Positions 1 to 11,232 of a stretch of DNA of 64,000 nucleotides are shown here, in pieces. This stretch comes from Laburnicola sp. R22_1 (lineage: Eukaryota > Ascomycota > Dothideomycetes > Pleosporales > Didymosphaeriaceae). Made by a program: the position numbers and the translations under genes. The stretch's first letter is position 1. Each line of letters opens with the position of its first letter. The notes under the pieces are model-generated. The model was not told the DNA's origin and did no database searches. It was given only the letters and a program-made list of their open reading frames with translations. The DNA is taken from NCBI GenBank assembly GCA_014281115.1, contig JACONQ010000004.1, forward strand, positions 3,224,001 through 3,288,000, given 5' to 3'.

Positions 1-2007
1 CGGACATATGTGGATGACAACTCAGTTTTGTACCTCAAAAATACGATAGCTGACTGTGCAGAAGCCCAAATTAGTCTAATTAATTACCGGCGTGGCGGCC
101 AACCGTTCATGAACTTGCTAACTATGATTCCGATTGCGTGGGAGCCGGGGGGCAAGACCAAGTTCTTCGTGGGTTTTCAAGTTGATCTAGTCGAGCAGCC
201 TCACTCCATGACAAACAAGAATCCAGGTATGGCTTCGGGAGCATCTTTCCTTCGACAAAGTACTTACAGTGGACAGACGGATCATATCGGGTCAACTATC
301 AGCGTGGCATGTCTATGCCGAGTTACGTATTTACAGACCACAAGGCACCTCATGAACAAGGCACAACCATTTCCAAGGACGAGGTGTCTAACGTCCTGAC
401 TGCGTACGGCTCCACCGGCGACTCTGAAATCACGCGGCGCTTGTGGGACAAGGTCCTACTGGAGAACACCGACGATGTGGTCCATGTTTTATCACTCAAA
501 GGATTGTTCCTTTACTTATCCCCCTCTAGTCACGCGATTTTGGAATACGATCCGAGCGAGCTCATTGGCACAGCATTATCATCCGTGTGCCATCCCAGTG
601 ATATTGTCCCAGTCACTAGAGAATTGAAAGAAACGAGCAACAGCGCATCTGTCAACGTGGTCTTTAGGATAAGGCGGAAGAAGAGCGGCTACATGTGGTT
701 TGAGGGACATGGTTCCTTGCACACAGAGCAAGGAAAAGGCCGCAAGTGTATCATCCTAGTTGGGCGGGAGCGACCGGTCTACACGCTCAGCAAAACGGCA
801 TTACGCGCTTCCGGGGGGATCGGCGACAATGAAATCTGGAGCAAAATGTCCACATCCGGAATGTTCCTATTCATTGGATCCAATGTTCGGTCCTTGCTAG
901 ATAAACAGCCTGAGGACCTCGTGGGTACCAGTATTCAGGCTCTGATGCGTCCAGAGTCAAAACAGCAATTTGGAAAGATCCTGGAACTGGCTCGGAGTGG
1001 AAGGAAAGGCGATGTAAAGCATGAGGTGATCAACAAACGAGGTCAAGTATTGCAGGCTTTTACCACCATCTATCCCGGCGACGCTACCGCGGGACATAAA
1101 CCCACCTTTCTCGTCGGGCAGACCCGCTTGCTCAAATATCAGAGGAACGCTTCTGGGCAGAGACCCTCCCTATATCAGAGTAGGATGCGCAATTCCGATG
1201 AGTCACAGATCTCTCGGGTGTCAGCGAACACGGTCATGTCTCAGCAATCGGGGCCGGCTTCTGGGAGCGCCACATCGCACACAACAGGAACTGATCCACG
1301 CTTTGCTACAACGGAGGAACAAGCTGCCACTTTCTCAGGCTCGAGTGGCCTCCAAATTGGCCACCAAGATCAGTCGTTGGCCTCGGAAGATAACGTGTTC
1401 GATGAGCTAAAGACTACGAGGAGCACAAGCTGGCAGTACGAACTGCGTCAGATGGAGAAGCGCAACAGGTATCTGGCAGAAGAGGTGCAGAGCTTATTGG
1501 CTGCAAAGAAGAAGCGAAAACGTAGAAAAGGCGCCGGACAAATGCAAAAAGACTGCGCAAATTGCCACACGAGAACCACGCCAGAGTGGAGACGAGGACC
1601 CTCAGGCAATAGGGACTTGTGCAATTCTTGTGGGCTGCGATGGGCTAAGCAGGTAAGCGGGCTCAACTTCCGACGCCAGCTTTGATTTGATTTGCTAATG
1701 TATCTCGCAGCAAGGTCGTATGTCTCCCCGGACCTCGTCGGCGCATTCAGTCAGCGACAAGAGCAAAAAGAGCGTCTCACCACGGCACACGCAAAGCTTC
1801 TTACCGAACGTCATCCAAGAGACCGGCCAACAGTCGTCTGTCCCCTCGACGCTCGCTCAACCTGCCAAGGGAAGTCAATCCGACATCAAGCACGATCCTC
1901 ATGCGGCAAAGGTTGCTCGATTAGAGGTCGCTGCCTCGCAGGGCTACAACGCCGGAACCGCCGTGGACATACCTCCGAAAATCGACGAGGGCATCGAGCC
2001 CGACTGA
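1..2007 (+). CDS. wc-1: White Collar-1 blue-light receptor and GATA factor, 5'-truncated by window edge
   Basis: WC-1 is the fungal blue-light photoreceptor and transcription factor of the white collar complex; it binds flavin through a LOV domain and DNA through a GATA finger. The window opens inside the LOV domain (NYRRGGQPFMNLLTMIP, then FVGFQVDLVEQP). Exons are <1-226, 277-1652 and 1711-2007. The 50-nt phase-1 intron restores NPDGSYRVNYQR and the 58-nt phase-0 intron restores WAKQ-QGRMSPRTSS. Two further PAS-like regions follow (about 480-800 and 830-1110). A basic stretch (KKKRKRRK, about 1510) precedes a CX2C-X18-CX2C GATA finger at 1555-1640 (CANCHTRTTPEWRRG, then LCNSCGLRWAKQ). A disordered tail ends at TGA 2007. 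The 5' half of the gene, including the LOV cysteine motif, lies outside the window. Confidence 0.95.
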
Positions 2008-2959
2008 GCTGATGTTCGCCCCAATCCTGCCACTCCTTTTTCACATGGCTTGCTCGCTTGCGCATCTCTTGCCTTGGTTGTAACACGATACCCCTTTGCG
2101 TGCTGTTGACCACTTCTTTTTTTACTGATCTTGTCATGACTGACGTATATCATTTTACTTTGATCTTTTCCATGCCATTTTGCTTCTTGCGCCTTCGTGG
2201 CTGGACGATATCTTGCTTGCTAGACATCTATCTTCCGGACGATGGGCGCGGTTGGTGGCAATTTCACTTAATGATTCATCTGAAAGCTGTGCTGCTAAAC
2301 GGGTGGCATGCCAGCCCAGCTAGGTGCTAACGGTTTTAGTACCCATCTAACTGTGAAGTCTGGACCTTTTTTTTCACGGCCTGAAAGCATGGCGGGAAAG
2401 GCGTACATGGTTTGGGGTCGGGTCGGGTCAGGTTGGATTGGGTGGGGGTCCTTCGGTTGGTGACGCTGGCGGGCTGCCGTAGACGGCACGGCGTGCGTTG
2501 CGTCGGTCGGGTTTGTGATCATGTACATAGCATATACCAAGGGATGTTCTGGTTTTTGGGGGAAGCTTGAGAACTCGGAGCGAAAAGAAAGCGCTTCGTT
2601 GATGGATGCTATTTAGCAATTTTATCTAGGCATGGTATGTTTACACATTGTGAGAATTGCTTCCTATGCGTGCTTTTTAGAATAGGTACATATATACGTA
2701 CATACATACATACATATAAGGTCTTCGATGCAGACCTGTTAAGTACTTTGTTAAGTTTTACACAGTGCATAGTTTGAAGTTAACAATTATCGCGTTATGC
2801 TTCGGCTCCCTACTATAGCTGATTTTAATCGCGCCCTTTTTTTACGTACTTTGGCTGTTGTACCTTATTTATACTTGCTGTTAAGCCTTATAATCTGTAA
2901 AAGGTTTGGTTAACTATAAACGGATATGAATAAATGAAAAAATACATACATATATACAT

Positions 2960-3063
2960 ACGCTCTTTTTGATTACTAAGCAGGGGGCTCTGCTTTTTTT
3001 CTCATGTTATTTGAGATGAAAGCCTTTGTCGTTCTACCCCTAGGTAGTTAATTTAACAACACA
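2960..3063 (+). repeat. Dispersed repeat, copy A (about 100 bp)
   Basis: This segment carries the words GATTACTAAGCAGGGGGCTC and TTGAGATGAAAGCC and ends near TAGTTAATTTAACAAC. It recurs almost unchanged at 29852-29950, differing only by a few substitutions and a 3-nt indel. It holds a small AGCAG/CTGCT inverted repeat. Here it is flanked by TACA microsatellites rather than by the outer sequence seen around copy B. It may be a short non-autonomous mobile unit or the core of a larger repeat. Confidence 0.8.
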
Positions 3064-3172
3064 TATACATACATACATACATATATACATACATATATAC
3101 ATACATATATACATACATACATACATATATACATACATACATACATATATACATACATACATACATACATAG
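3062..3172. repeat. TACA/TATA microsatellite
   Basis: About 110 bp of ACATACAT and ATATATAC units directly follow repeat copy A. A shorter tract of the same kind lies at 2698-2718 and another just before copy A (2942-2960), so the repeat copy sits inside a microsatellite field. Confidence 0.9.
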
Positions 3173-3554
3173 GCAGTAAATCTACTAGTCTCGTGTTGTT
3201 AGGAGGTCCACGGCTCCACTTCAGTGCATGGCTGTGTCCCCTGGTTCACGACTCCGCGTCTAATTAGATAGGTAGTCCCCGCAGCCCTGGCTCGTGCATA
3301 GTTTCAAAAGGGATGGCTTGGGATCAACACCCATGAGATCAACACAGCACAGCGTTAGAGTGGAATCACGCTCCCGCGCTTTTTATATGGATCAGGTATC
3401 TAAGGTCGTATTCTTTCACACAAAACGTACAAGCGGGAGATGCTCCTCTACAATTACTTTACAAGACCCCGACGCCGCAATCCTCGGAGAGAGAAGGAAG
3501 AAGATGGTACAAGGGAAGAAGCTTCATCGAAATATTAGTGACTGCCAGCTTAGC

Positions 3555-4667
3555 TTACTCGACGAACTTCTTCACGCCTGGGAATAATGTTAGCTGTTGC
3601 GAATTGAGTGTCTAGGTGAAAGTGACTTACTGCCCAACCACCTAATGTACTCCTTCTGCTCCTTGTGGTCTATGTAGTCAGGGATGAAGAGCGCCATCCG
3701 GGTGTTGATGCCGCGCTCCTCGAGGTACTTCTCAAGCAGGACCTGGAGGTCCTCGTCCAGGTTGTTGAAGGGCGGGCCAGTGTACAGCGTCCGCCTCTGC
3801 CAGTCCTTCTCGGCGGTAGCGGGATCGGCAAGGTCAGCAATTGGGAAGTACCACAGGTCCTCGATCAGGAAGTCGCCATCCTGGGCAGTAGCCTCGATGG
3901 CAAGAGCGCCCTTGCCGGGTCGCTCGATGCGGATGTTGGCATGTGCGGGGAAGCCCTGTTGCTGCGTATCCTCGTCGAACTCGTCGTCCAGCTCCTCGCG
4001 GTCAGCCGGAGCGACGCGGTCCTCGGGCGCGACGCGAATGTTTCCGTCGCGCGTGTTGCCCTGGTTGATGGCGCCCTTGGTGTTGGCGCCGCCGGACTGG
4101 CCGTCGCCGACCATGTCGTCGACCTCGTTGTCGTACATGGCACTATCGTTCATATCTTCGTTGGGCATGTTGTTGTTCAGATCGGCGGTGGTGAAGGTGA
4201 TGCGGATCTTCTCGTCGCCAAAAGTGCGGGTGAGGGTAACTTCTTGGTGTCCAGGCTTGTCCTCGATCTAAAAAGGAATGTTAGCTAGGCCATTCGAATC
4301 GAGCGTGCAGGTGGCCTACCTCGAACGCGCTGTTCTCAAGGTATTCCTTGATGTTGGTCGACAAGTCGTCATCCTCCTTGAGGTCCTCCTCCATGGCAAT
4401 CTCATTCTGCAGCTTTGCGACGAGCTCCTCCTTTACTGCGATGCATTAGCCAAAGCTCCAGCATCTCGTGATGCGATTCGTACCATCTGAGTCCTGTCTC
4501 CGGGCGGCCGACATGTGGAAGGAAGCTGTGAGACGCGGGACCGACTGCGACCATGATGGCAGAGCAGCAACTGGTCTGAAAAGGGACGACTGCGGGCGGA
4601 TCGCTTTCGTAGAGAAACGAGCAGCGGACCGCGGGGCAGAGCGGGCAATGTTCCTGAGGGCAAGCAT
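3555..4667 (-). CDS. MAM33: Mitochondrial acidic matrix protein, MAM33/p32 family
   Basis: This encodes a member of the p32/MAM33 (mitochondrial glycoprotein) family, a trimeric acidic matrix protein linked to mitochondrial translation and respiration. Exons on the minus strand are 4484-4667, 4320-4435, 3631-4267 and 3555-3577, giving 319 aa. The first about 55 residues are an Arg/Ser-rich, acid-free presequence (MLALRNIARSAPRSAARFST). The mature part has an acidic centre (DDEFDED) and the conserved C-terminal fold ending YIRWLGSVKKFVE; a 53-nt last intron is needed to obtain that ending. It is divergently arranged with the mitochondrial carrier CTP1, with 402 bp between start codons. The family assignment is strong; glycosylation, despite the old name, is not implied. 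Confidence 0.92.
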
Positions 4668-5069
4668 GTTGAATGTAGATGGGATATACAGAGAGGTATG
4701 AGAAGAAAGGTTATGTTGGAGTAGAGTAGACGATGGACCAAATCGCCCGTATGTTTTTCGGCGGACGGACCACCTACGTCTTGGCGGGAAGCTCCGCCGA
4801 TGTCACCTCTGCCGCTATCGGCTCGGGCGCAATTATGATGTACAATTGAGCGCCTTGTCGCTCTTTTCTCCTCTCAGAGCACCTCGTGTAAGATTGCTAG
4901 AGCCGTCCCTCTTTTATCAATTTCTTTCAAAGCTTTCGAGTCCATCCCGCTTTTACCACCACTCGGCGTGCGGAAACAGTCACCACGCGACACCTGAAGA
5001 ACGGCACCGTTTATTCGTTGTATTTCTCTGGTCCACAAACCGTGAGACACTTTTCGAAGCCCAGTCAGC
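4668..5069. promoter_or_regulatory. Shared divergent promoter region of MAM33 and CTP1
   Basis: There are 402 bp between the two divergent start codons, both for mitochondrial proteins. No other gene fits in between. A GC-rich block (about 4740-4820) is followed by CT-rich sequence before CTP1. Co-regulation is inferred from arrangement only. Confidence 0.5.
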
Positions 5070-6275
5070 ATGGCCACCGTACCCTCTGAGAAGAAGAAGG
5101 TATTGTACGTCTTGAACGATGTCATCTGGACGATACTGAGCTCTGGCAGCCGTCGGCTTTGCGATCGATCATTGCAGGCGCCACAGCAGGCGCTGTAGAA
5201 ATCTGTACACATCATCTACCGCCAGTGTCATAAATGTCACTAACAAGCCATGCAGCAATCACATACCCCGCCGAATGTACGCGAAGAATCGCCCTTCTCC
5301 CACATGCAAGATTCTCTGACCGCCGTACGTAGTCGCGAAAACCCGCTCGCAGCTCAACCGACGATTACCGGACGTGAAGAAGCTCCCATGGCCCCCATTC
5401 GGCAAACAATGGTACGCCGGGTGCACAACGCTGATAATCGGCAACTCGCTGAAGGCTGGCATACGTACGTGAGGACTACGTCGAGCATGGAGACACCGTT
5501 CTAATGCTGGCCTTAGGCTTTGTCGCCTTTGACATGTACAGGTCGCTTCTTGCAGATGCTGAAGGCAAGGTTTCGGGTCCTGCGACAGTAATCGCAGGGT
5601 TTGGTGCTGGAGCCACTGAGTCACTGCTCGCCGTGACTCCCTTTGAGAGCATCAAGACGCAGCTTATTGATGACCGGAAAGCGGCGAACCCCCGTATGCG
5701 TGGCTTCTTACACGGTTCGAGGTTGATAGCACAGGAAAAGGGTATCAGGGGCTTCTTCCAGGGCTTTGTTCCCACGACCGCACGGCAAGCTGCCAACTCT
5801 GCTGTGCGCTTCTCCAGCTACACCGCGCTCAGACAGCTGGCACAGTCATATGTCGCGCCTGGCGAGAAGTTGGGAGCGGCCAGCACCTTCGGACTCGGAG
5901 GTCTCGCCGGCATAATCACCGTATACACGACGATGCCCATAGACACAGTCAAGACGCGGTATGTCTTACGCCTTTCGCCTTTCGATGACTCCACATACTA
6001 ACATCTGGTGTGATAGTATGCAATCAATCGAAGCACGGAGCCTATATAAGAATAGCTTCCATTGCGCAGCGCAAATCTTCAAGGACGAAGGTGTCCTCAC
6101 ATTCTGGTCCGGGGCTGTCCCGCGTCTAGGTCGGCTCATTCTAAGTGGTGGTATTGTTTTCACCATGTAAGTATTCCTTCTGATCTGTCGTTTCGTTCAG
6201 AAGCTTATCGCAATTAGGTACGAAAAGTCGATGGAGTTCATGGACAGACTCGATCCACACGGCCGTTACATATGA
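5070..6275 (+). CDS. CTP1: Mitochondrial tricarboxylate/citrate carrier
   Basis: This is a six-helix mitochondrial carrier (SLC25 family) of the citrate/tricarboxylate type, exchanging citrate or isocitrate across the inner membrane. Seven exons (5070-5099, 5150-5204, 5256-5276, 5333-5464, 5517-5958, 6017-6166, 6218-6275) give 295 aa. All three carrier signatures are visible: PAEFAKTR, PFESIKTQ and PIDTVKTR, each in a repeat of about 100 residues. The 21-nt third exon is required to join TYPAE to FAKTRSQL. The SQLNRRLPDVKKLPWPPFGKQW segment after the first signature and the C-terminal MYEKSMEFMDRLDP fit fungal citrate carriers. Family assignment is certain; substrate is inferred from the closest family. 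Confidence 0.93.
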
Positions 6276-7158
6276 GATGACGGTATTCGAAAAAATTGGA
6301 CTTGCTCCAGCAGATCAGTGCGAGCTTAGACATCAGTATACCCTGAAGTGCGATTATGATTCGATACATGAAATGTATAATTACCAAGATAATGTGGTCG
6401 TCAATATGTACGAGAATGCTCGATTGAGTTTGGCCATGTCCAAAATTGGTTGGAATTTAGATACACAACCCCGTTTGGGAAAGCTTTCAAATTGACGTGA
6501 TATATATTTTGATGCGTGTGTAGGGCTGCTTGTCCTTTTGAGGTATATTTTGCGATTTGTCTACTCGCATATTCATCTGTATATGGAAGTGGCGCATTGC
6601 AATAAACACATTAAGAGGCGGTTGCATCAGGTAATTACACAGATTACTCAAAAACTCTTTTGTCGACCAAAACAGTCATTCCAACCCGGACACGTGGTAG
6701 ACATGCTTCCAAGGTTTTGACGGCGATTCAACGTAGCGATGACAAAGGAAGTATGGCACGGTAATTCAGCTAGGAATGGCCAGGCAGGTGGCCCTGTCAG
6801 TATTAAATGCTCTTCTGAAAACATTAAGATCAGCATCTGAACATCTGACGAGCACAAGCACAAGCACAAGCACAAGCACGAGGTTATTTTGTACGTGACT
6901 TTCAGAGCCCAACAGAAAGCTTAAACAGATGGACGAAAATATCAAACAGCCTACCAGATCAAAAAGACCTACATCAGTCACTTCCAAAGGCCGCAACTTT
7001 CCGCTTGCTAGAGCTAGCGCCTAAGCCCTTCACTTTGGGCCCCAGCGTCCTTTCCCCTTGTATATAGACATACTTAGAACATGGACTCATACACACCACT
7101 CTCCCACTGTTGAATCAACATCAAACACCACCATCGAAAATCTATCAACGTCAAAGCC
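6276..7158. other. Intergenic region, nothing recognisable except a CACAAG microsatellite
   Basis: No ORF here has a recognisable domain. A short (CACAAG)n tract lies at 6851-6878. The final about 100 bp look like a promoter and leader for the small downstream BTB-like ORF. Confidence 0.5.
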
Positions 7159-7421
7159 ATGGCCGCTGAACTAAACGATCCGCGCACTAAAGACACCGAC
7201 GCTAAAGAGTAAGTAGAAAGCGGTCGTCCATGGACTTCAATATTCAACCTCTATGGCGCTAATAAAAGCGCTAATATACCTCCAGTATCACCGATGGGAC
7301 AAAAATCGTCCACCTCGTAGTAGGAGAGCAACAAGCCATCTTAAAAGTCTACACTTCCTACCTCAGCGCCAGCTCAACCTGGTTCCGCGATCATCTCAAC
7401 CGCGAAGCCATAATTCTCTAG
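7159..7421 (+). pseudogene. Truncated BTB/POZ-domain gene fragment
   Basis: The start ATG 7159 and exons 7159-7208 and 7286-7421 (intron GTAAGTAG...CCTCCAG) give about 61 aa. The second exon reads DGTKIVHLVVGEQQAILKV and then YTSYLSASSTWFRDHLNRE. This resembles the first beta-strands and helices of fungal BTB/POZ proteins (VxIVVGxxxxxFxVHKxxLxxxSxFFxxxL). It stops at TAG 7419 immediately where the rest of the BTB fold should follow, so it is a fragment or a decayed gene. A functional micro-protein is possible but not supported. Confidence 0.45.
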
Positions 7422-7542
7422 CACAATGGGTGAATAGAAATGTATATGGGACTGGATCAATGAATGGTAGATGAGGGACGATTGGCTACCTGCGGCTCGG
7501 TTCAAGAGTTGTTGATTCGAGGGTGATTGATTCATGAAGAGA

Positions 7543-8222
7543 TTAGCTTAGCAGTTGTCTTAGCAGGGCTTGATAATAACGTACCTGGACATGTGGGCTT
7601 CTAGCATGCTTCACGAACTGTAAATGCCTCTGCGTCGCCTGCCATAGCGCAAATGCACCAAAGAAAGGGCCCCCAATAACATCAACCATTGTAACCGGAA
7701 CAAAAGTCACGCAATGAAACTCATACATGGCAGTATTGGTCCTGTAAAAATCACAATCGGTACGAAGTGAAATTTGACAATCGAATGCTGATACCCCCAC
7801 CTTCGATAAACGTCGCTATGATAATCCATAAGCAGTAAATTTTGCTTGAGTCGTCGCGGCCTTGAATAGCAAAACGAGAAGCTGAACGGGCCCAGTTGTA
7901 AATGATGCCTTGAGCGGGGGTGTAATCCCTTTTGACGTGGAGGCAGTCCTCTGCCCCCGTGACTGCGTATGAAGTCTGCGCCCCTGAACCCAGAGGAAGC
8001 CCAGAAACCCAGCTCGTCTGTGTATAGGATGTAAACCGCAATGTTAAACATACCTGGGGTAGCAAAAAGACTTGGATAGAATTTAAAGAGGAGTGTTTGG
8101 CGACGGGAGAAAACAAGAAGGGCAAAACTGGACCAAAAGACAAAACCCAACAAAGAGATGTGACAACTCGCGAAAGACCTAGTTGAACCTGAAGACTGTG
8201 CCGAATCATATTCCTCGCTCAT
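7543..8222 (-). pseudogene. Possible decayed membrane-protein gene, frames broken
   Basis: On the minus strand three overlapping frames are open in succession. They carry hydrophobic segments (8100-8200) followed by protein-like sequence with frame changes: YTPAQGIIYNWARSASRF, then KIYCLWIIIATFIEGGG, then YEFHCVTFVPVTMVDVIGGP. The natural joins near 7750-7760 lack good splice signals, suggesting a frameshift. I do not recognise the family. It could equally be a lineage-specific gene with introns I did not place, or chance ORFs. Confidence 0.25.
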
Positions 8223-9517
8223 ATGAAAAGCTATGTCATAGCCATCATCCTATTGGTGGTGGTGGATTTTGGACGGATGCGCCCTCCCTGATGATGGCAA
8301 ACATGGGTTCACCGGCAGATATTCCGGGCATTAGAACCATGAGCGCATCGGGTCAGACATGCAGGAGTTGCAAGGGAGGCTTGCTTCCAAGGGTTACTGC
8401 TCGTACGGGGATGAGCGTGCCGATTTTGAGGAGAGCTATCCATGGCTGACGACTCAGGAGCTTGAAAGGAGCGCATCCTCACACTTTGAGCACTTCATAT
8501 TTCTAAGTTTTGGAAATTCTTGTGGTGATGTGGGCATGCCCGCGATTGTGATCCTGACCTGTGCCCTTTTGTAGGACAACAATTGTTGGGTGATGACTGG
8601 TGTGGGTTGCAGCTAGGGAAGACCATGGAGCAAAGGGAGAGAGGTATTATCTTGCCAGCACCATGGCTCTCGTAGCGTATTGCCTGTGGTTGTTGCAATG
8701 CTAACTAGCTACCATCTGCCGAACACGATGACATGCCCTTGGTTGAGCTGGAGTACAGATGTAGAAGGATGAAACAAGATGCAACGGCAAGGCTGGCGGA
8801 GAGGGGGTTGATTGGGGTGACGAGTTGGGTCTTGGCGCATGTGTCATCCTGCCGTGAACCACGACACTTCAGACGTACGAGGTTGCCCTGGCCCTTGGCT
8901 GCGCCCGTTCAAGCACCCTTTGGCTGCTCGAACACATGTCACGGCACTATTCCCCGGGATGCGACGAAGGAAAGACGCCGAGGCGCGTGCGGGCCGTGTG
9001 CGCACGTGTCGAGTGATTGCCGCCGACAGGCCAATATGAAAATAAGATTTGAAAGACGCCGGGATCGTGGATGCATGAGCTCGCGGGACCATGGGCGTTG
9101 GGTGCCAGTGGGTGTCAATGGGTGGTAATATGGTATATGTGGTAGGGCGGCGTGGACAGTTGCAAGGGTGCTCGTCAAGTGTAACGTGCCGCTTTCCTTC
9201 AAACGGCTCCCAGGCCTCCCTCCCGCCCTGCTTTTTTCACGCGCTCCGCCCTCGACTTCTTCGTAGCCTCTGCCGCGCGAGAGACATCACACATCGGCCG
9301 AAAACAATAGTCTGAAGACGGTCGACCATCGGAAAGACGATTGCGCCTTCATCGACCCGGGTTGCGGATCATTGCGCCGAATCGACTTGCGACCCGAACG
9401 AGAGAACGACGACCGGGACCACGGAACACGCCTGATCGACCACGCAGCTCCGCTTCCCACGACATCAACGATTCTCTTTTTTGGCTCGCTGTATAATCTA
9501 TCTGGAGTTTGGGGGCT
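8223..9517. other. Intergenic region, no gene recognised
   Basis: There are several short ORFs on both strands, none with a recognisable domain or credible splice structure. The final about 300 bp are GC- and CGA-rich and probably form the promoter and leader of the Ras-like gene. Confidence 0.4.
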
Positions 9518-10532
9518 ATGGACGAGAACAACAGGGTTACGATAACGGTGTGCGGGGACGGTGGATGCGGTATGTGTGCCCACGCTGAGGGATGGACCCG
9601 ACAATGCCAATTGGGACTCTGGGGAGGCTGAGGGCTGATGATGAGGCAGGCAAAAGCTCAATTACACTGCGGCTAGTGAGGAGCGAGTGGACACATGAGT
9701 AAGTCGACATCTGGGCCTGGTCGTGGGTTTCGATGCACTGGGCTGACGAAGCGGGCAACAGCTATGATCCAACGATTGGTACGTCTTTGAGCCTCCCCGC
9801 CCGGCGCAAACAGTGCTGCTGCGCACGCGACCACCACATAGCCCTTGCGCCGACCGCGGCCGTGCGCATGCACGCCCGCGAAGCAAACGCCTGCTAATCC
9901 ACCCGAAGAAGATTCATACTCGGTAACGCGCACCGTCGATGGCCAGTCCTACTTTCTCATGCTCACCGACACGGCCGGACAAGAAGAGTACCGTTCGCTC
10001 TGGGCAGCCTCGAACCTCCAGTCCGATGCCTTCCTCCTCGTGTACGACATTACGAACCCGCACAGCCTGGAAGGCCTCGACTACTTCGCCGACATGATTG
10101 GGATGGAGGAAGACAACAGGATTGACCAGGGCAAAGTGCCACCCGTAAAGATTGTTGCCGGCAACAAATGCGACCTGTCAGCGGCCCGGGTCGTGAAGGC
10201 CGCCGAAGGACTGGAGTGGGCGAGAAAGAGGCGGTGTGGCTTCATGGAGACGAGCGCCAGGGAGATGGTCAACATTGAGGAGACTTTCGCGCGTGAGTGA
10301 ACGAAGAAACCCCTTTCTCGATTTGCCAGCTCGAAAAGCTGACGAGACAGTGCTCGTACGTCGCGTTGTCGAAGCCCGCCGGTTAGCAGCCTCTGGCGGT
10401 GCTGCTACATATGCTACGAGAACTGCAGCCCTGCCACCTGCGCACGGGAGCGAAAAGTCGACATGGACGTTGCCGAATGAGAAGGACGCCGACTCGAAAC
10501 GAAGCTTCTGGAGGAGATTGCGGTGTTGGTAG
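9518..10532 (+). CDS. Ras-like small GTPase
   Basis: Five exons (9518-9569, 9650-9698, 9762-9778, 9909-10292, 10351-10532) give 227 aa. All guanine-nucleotide motifs are present: P-loop GDGGCGKSS (created across intron 1), switch I YDPTIEDSY (assembled from three exons including a 17-nt exon), DTAGQEEYRSLW, NKCD and ETSA. The YDPTIEDSY effector loop places it in the Ras branch rather than Rab or Rho. The predicted C-terminus ends RRLRCW without a CAAX prenylation box, although a basic stretch is present. Membrane attachment is therefore unclear; an unplaced 3' exon is possible. Confidence 0.88.
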
Positions 10533-11232
10533 GGCTTCCATTGAACACAAGAGGGGACCTCAAACGAGTGCGAAAATTCATAGACGCGGTACGTACTGCG
10601 AGCGGCTGCTGGGCTGTTCCTGGGAGAATCTATCTTTAAACCGCGATGCTTGAGTCGGCCAGACAGGTTTTGTTTTGGATAGAAGGGAAGGAGAAATCTG
10701 GGGCTGGCGTTCTCACATCTTGTATTCAATGCTGCAGGGTCTAGCAGCAAGTCATTTGGTGGACTGCATGGATTTGGATCCGATTATCCGTCATCGGTGG
10801 CTCTGCATATATTTCATGCAAGGCACATCTTTTTGTATACTAAGAGACGTTGGTCAACCTCGCTATTCCCGAATCCGCGAAGATGTGAATGCTTTGCTCT
10901 TTCTGGATGGCTCCAAAATCTCGACGAGGGGAGTTTTGCCCGCAAACTGACGCGATGCACACGATACCGTCCTAGGGCGTCTTGGCACAAAGCACGCCAA
11001 CCAAAGAGCCAGCATCACGGGAAACTCCTCGGCGTTCGGCTTCTGTAAACCTTCATCTACCGCTGTGCACCCTCAATTGACTCTCTCGACATTGCTATTA
11101 AGGACTACAGCTTTCAGGAGTTTGGTAATTTACGATTGTGCCCGCCGTGCCCCGCTGGAGGCTTGTGCGCCGATAAGAGACGGAAAAGCAAAGTAGACAT
11201 TACAAGGTCGACTGGGCGAAGAGAGTCAAGAG
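10533..11232. other. Intergenic region, no gene recognised
   Basis: About 700 bp between the Ras-like gene and the mitochondrial carrier. I see only short ORFs without domains. Confidence 0.5.

Larger units (their letters stand above)
2008..3554. other. Intergenic region with microsatellites and a dispersed repeat copy
   Basis: This is about 1.5 kb between the wc-1 and MAM33 stops with no convincing coding sequence. It is T/A-rich from about 2640. It contains TACA-type microsatellites (2698-2718 and 3062-3172) and repeat copy A (2960-3063), which are listed separately. The short reading frames in it have no recognisable domain. Confidence 0.6.

Noticed and set aside
3665..4288. Long plus-strand frames opposite MAM33 (about 200 codons)
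   Set aside because: They are antisense shadows of a well-supported four-exon gene; their Val/Gly- or Ser-rich content matches no family.
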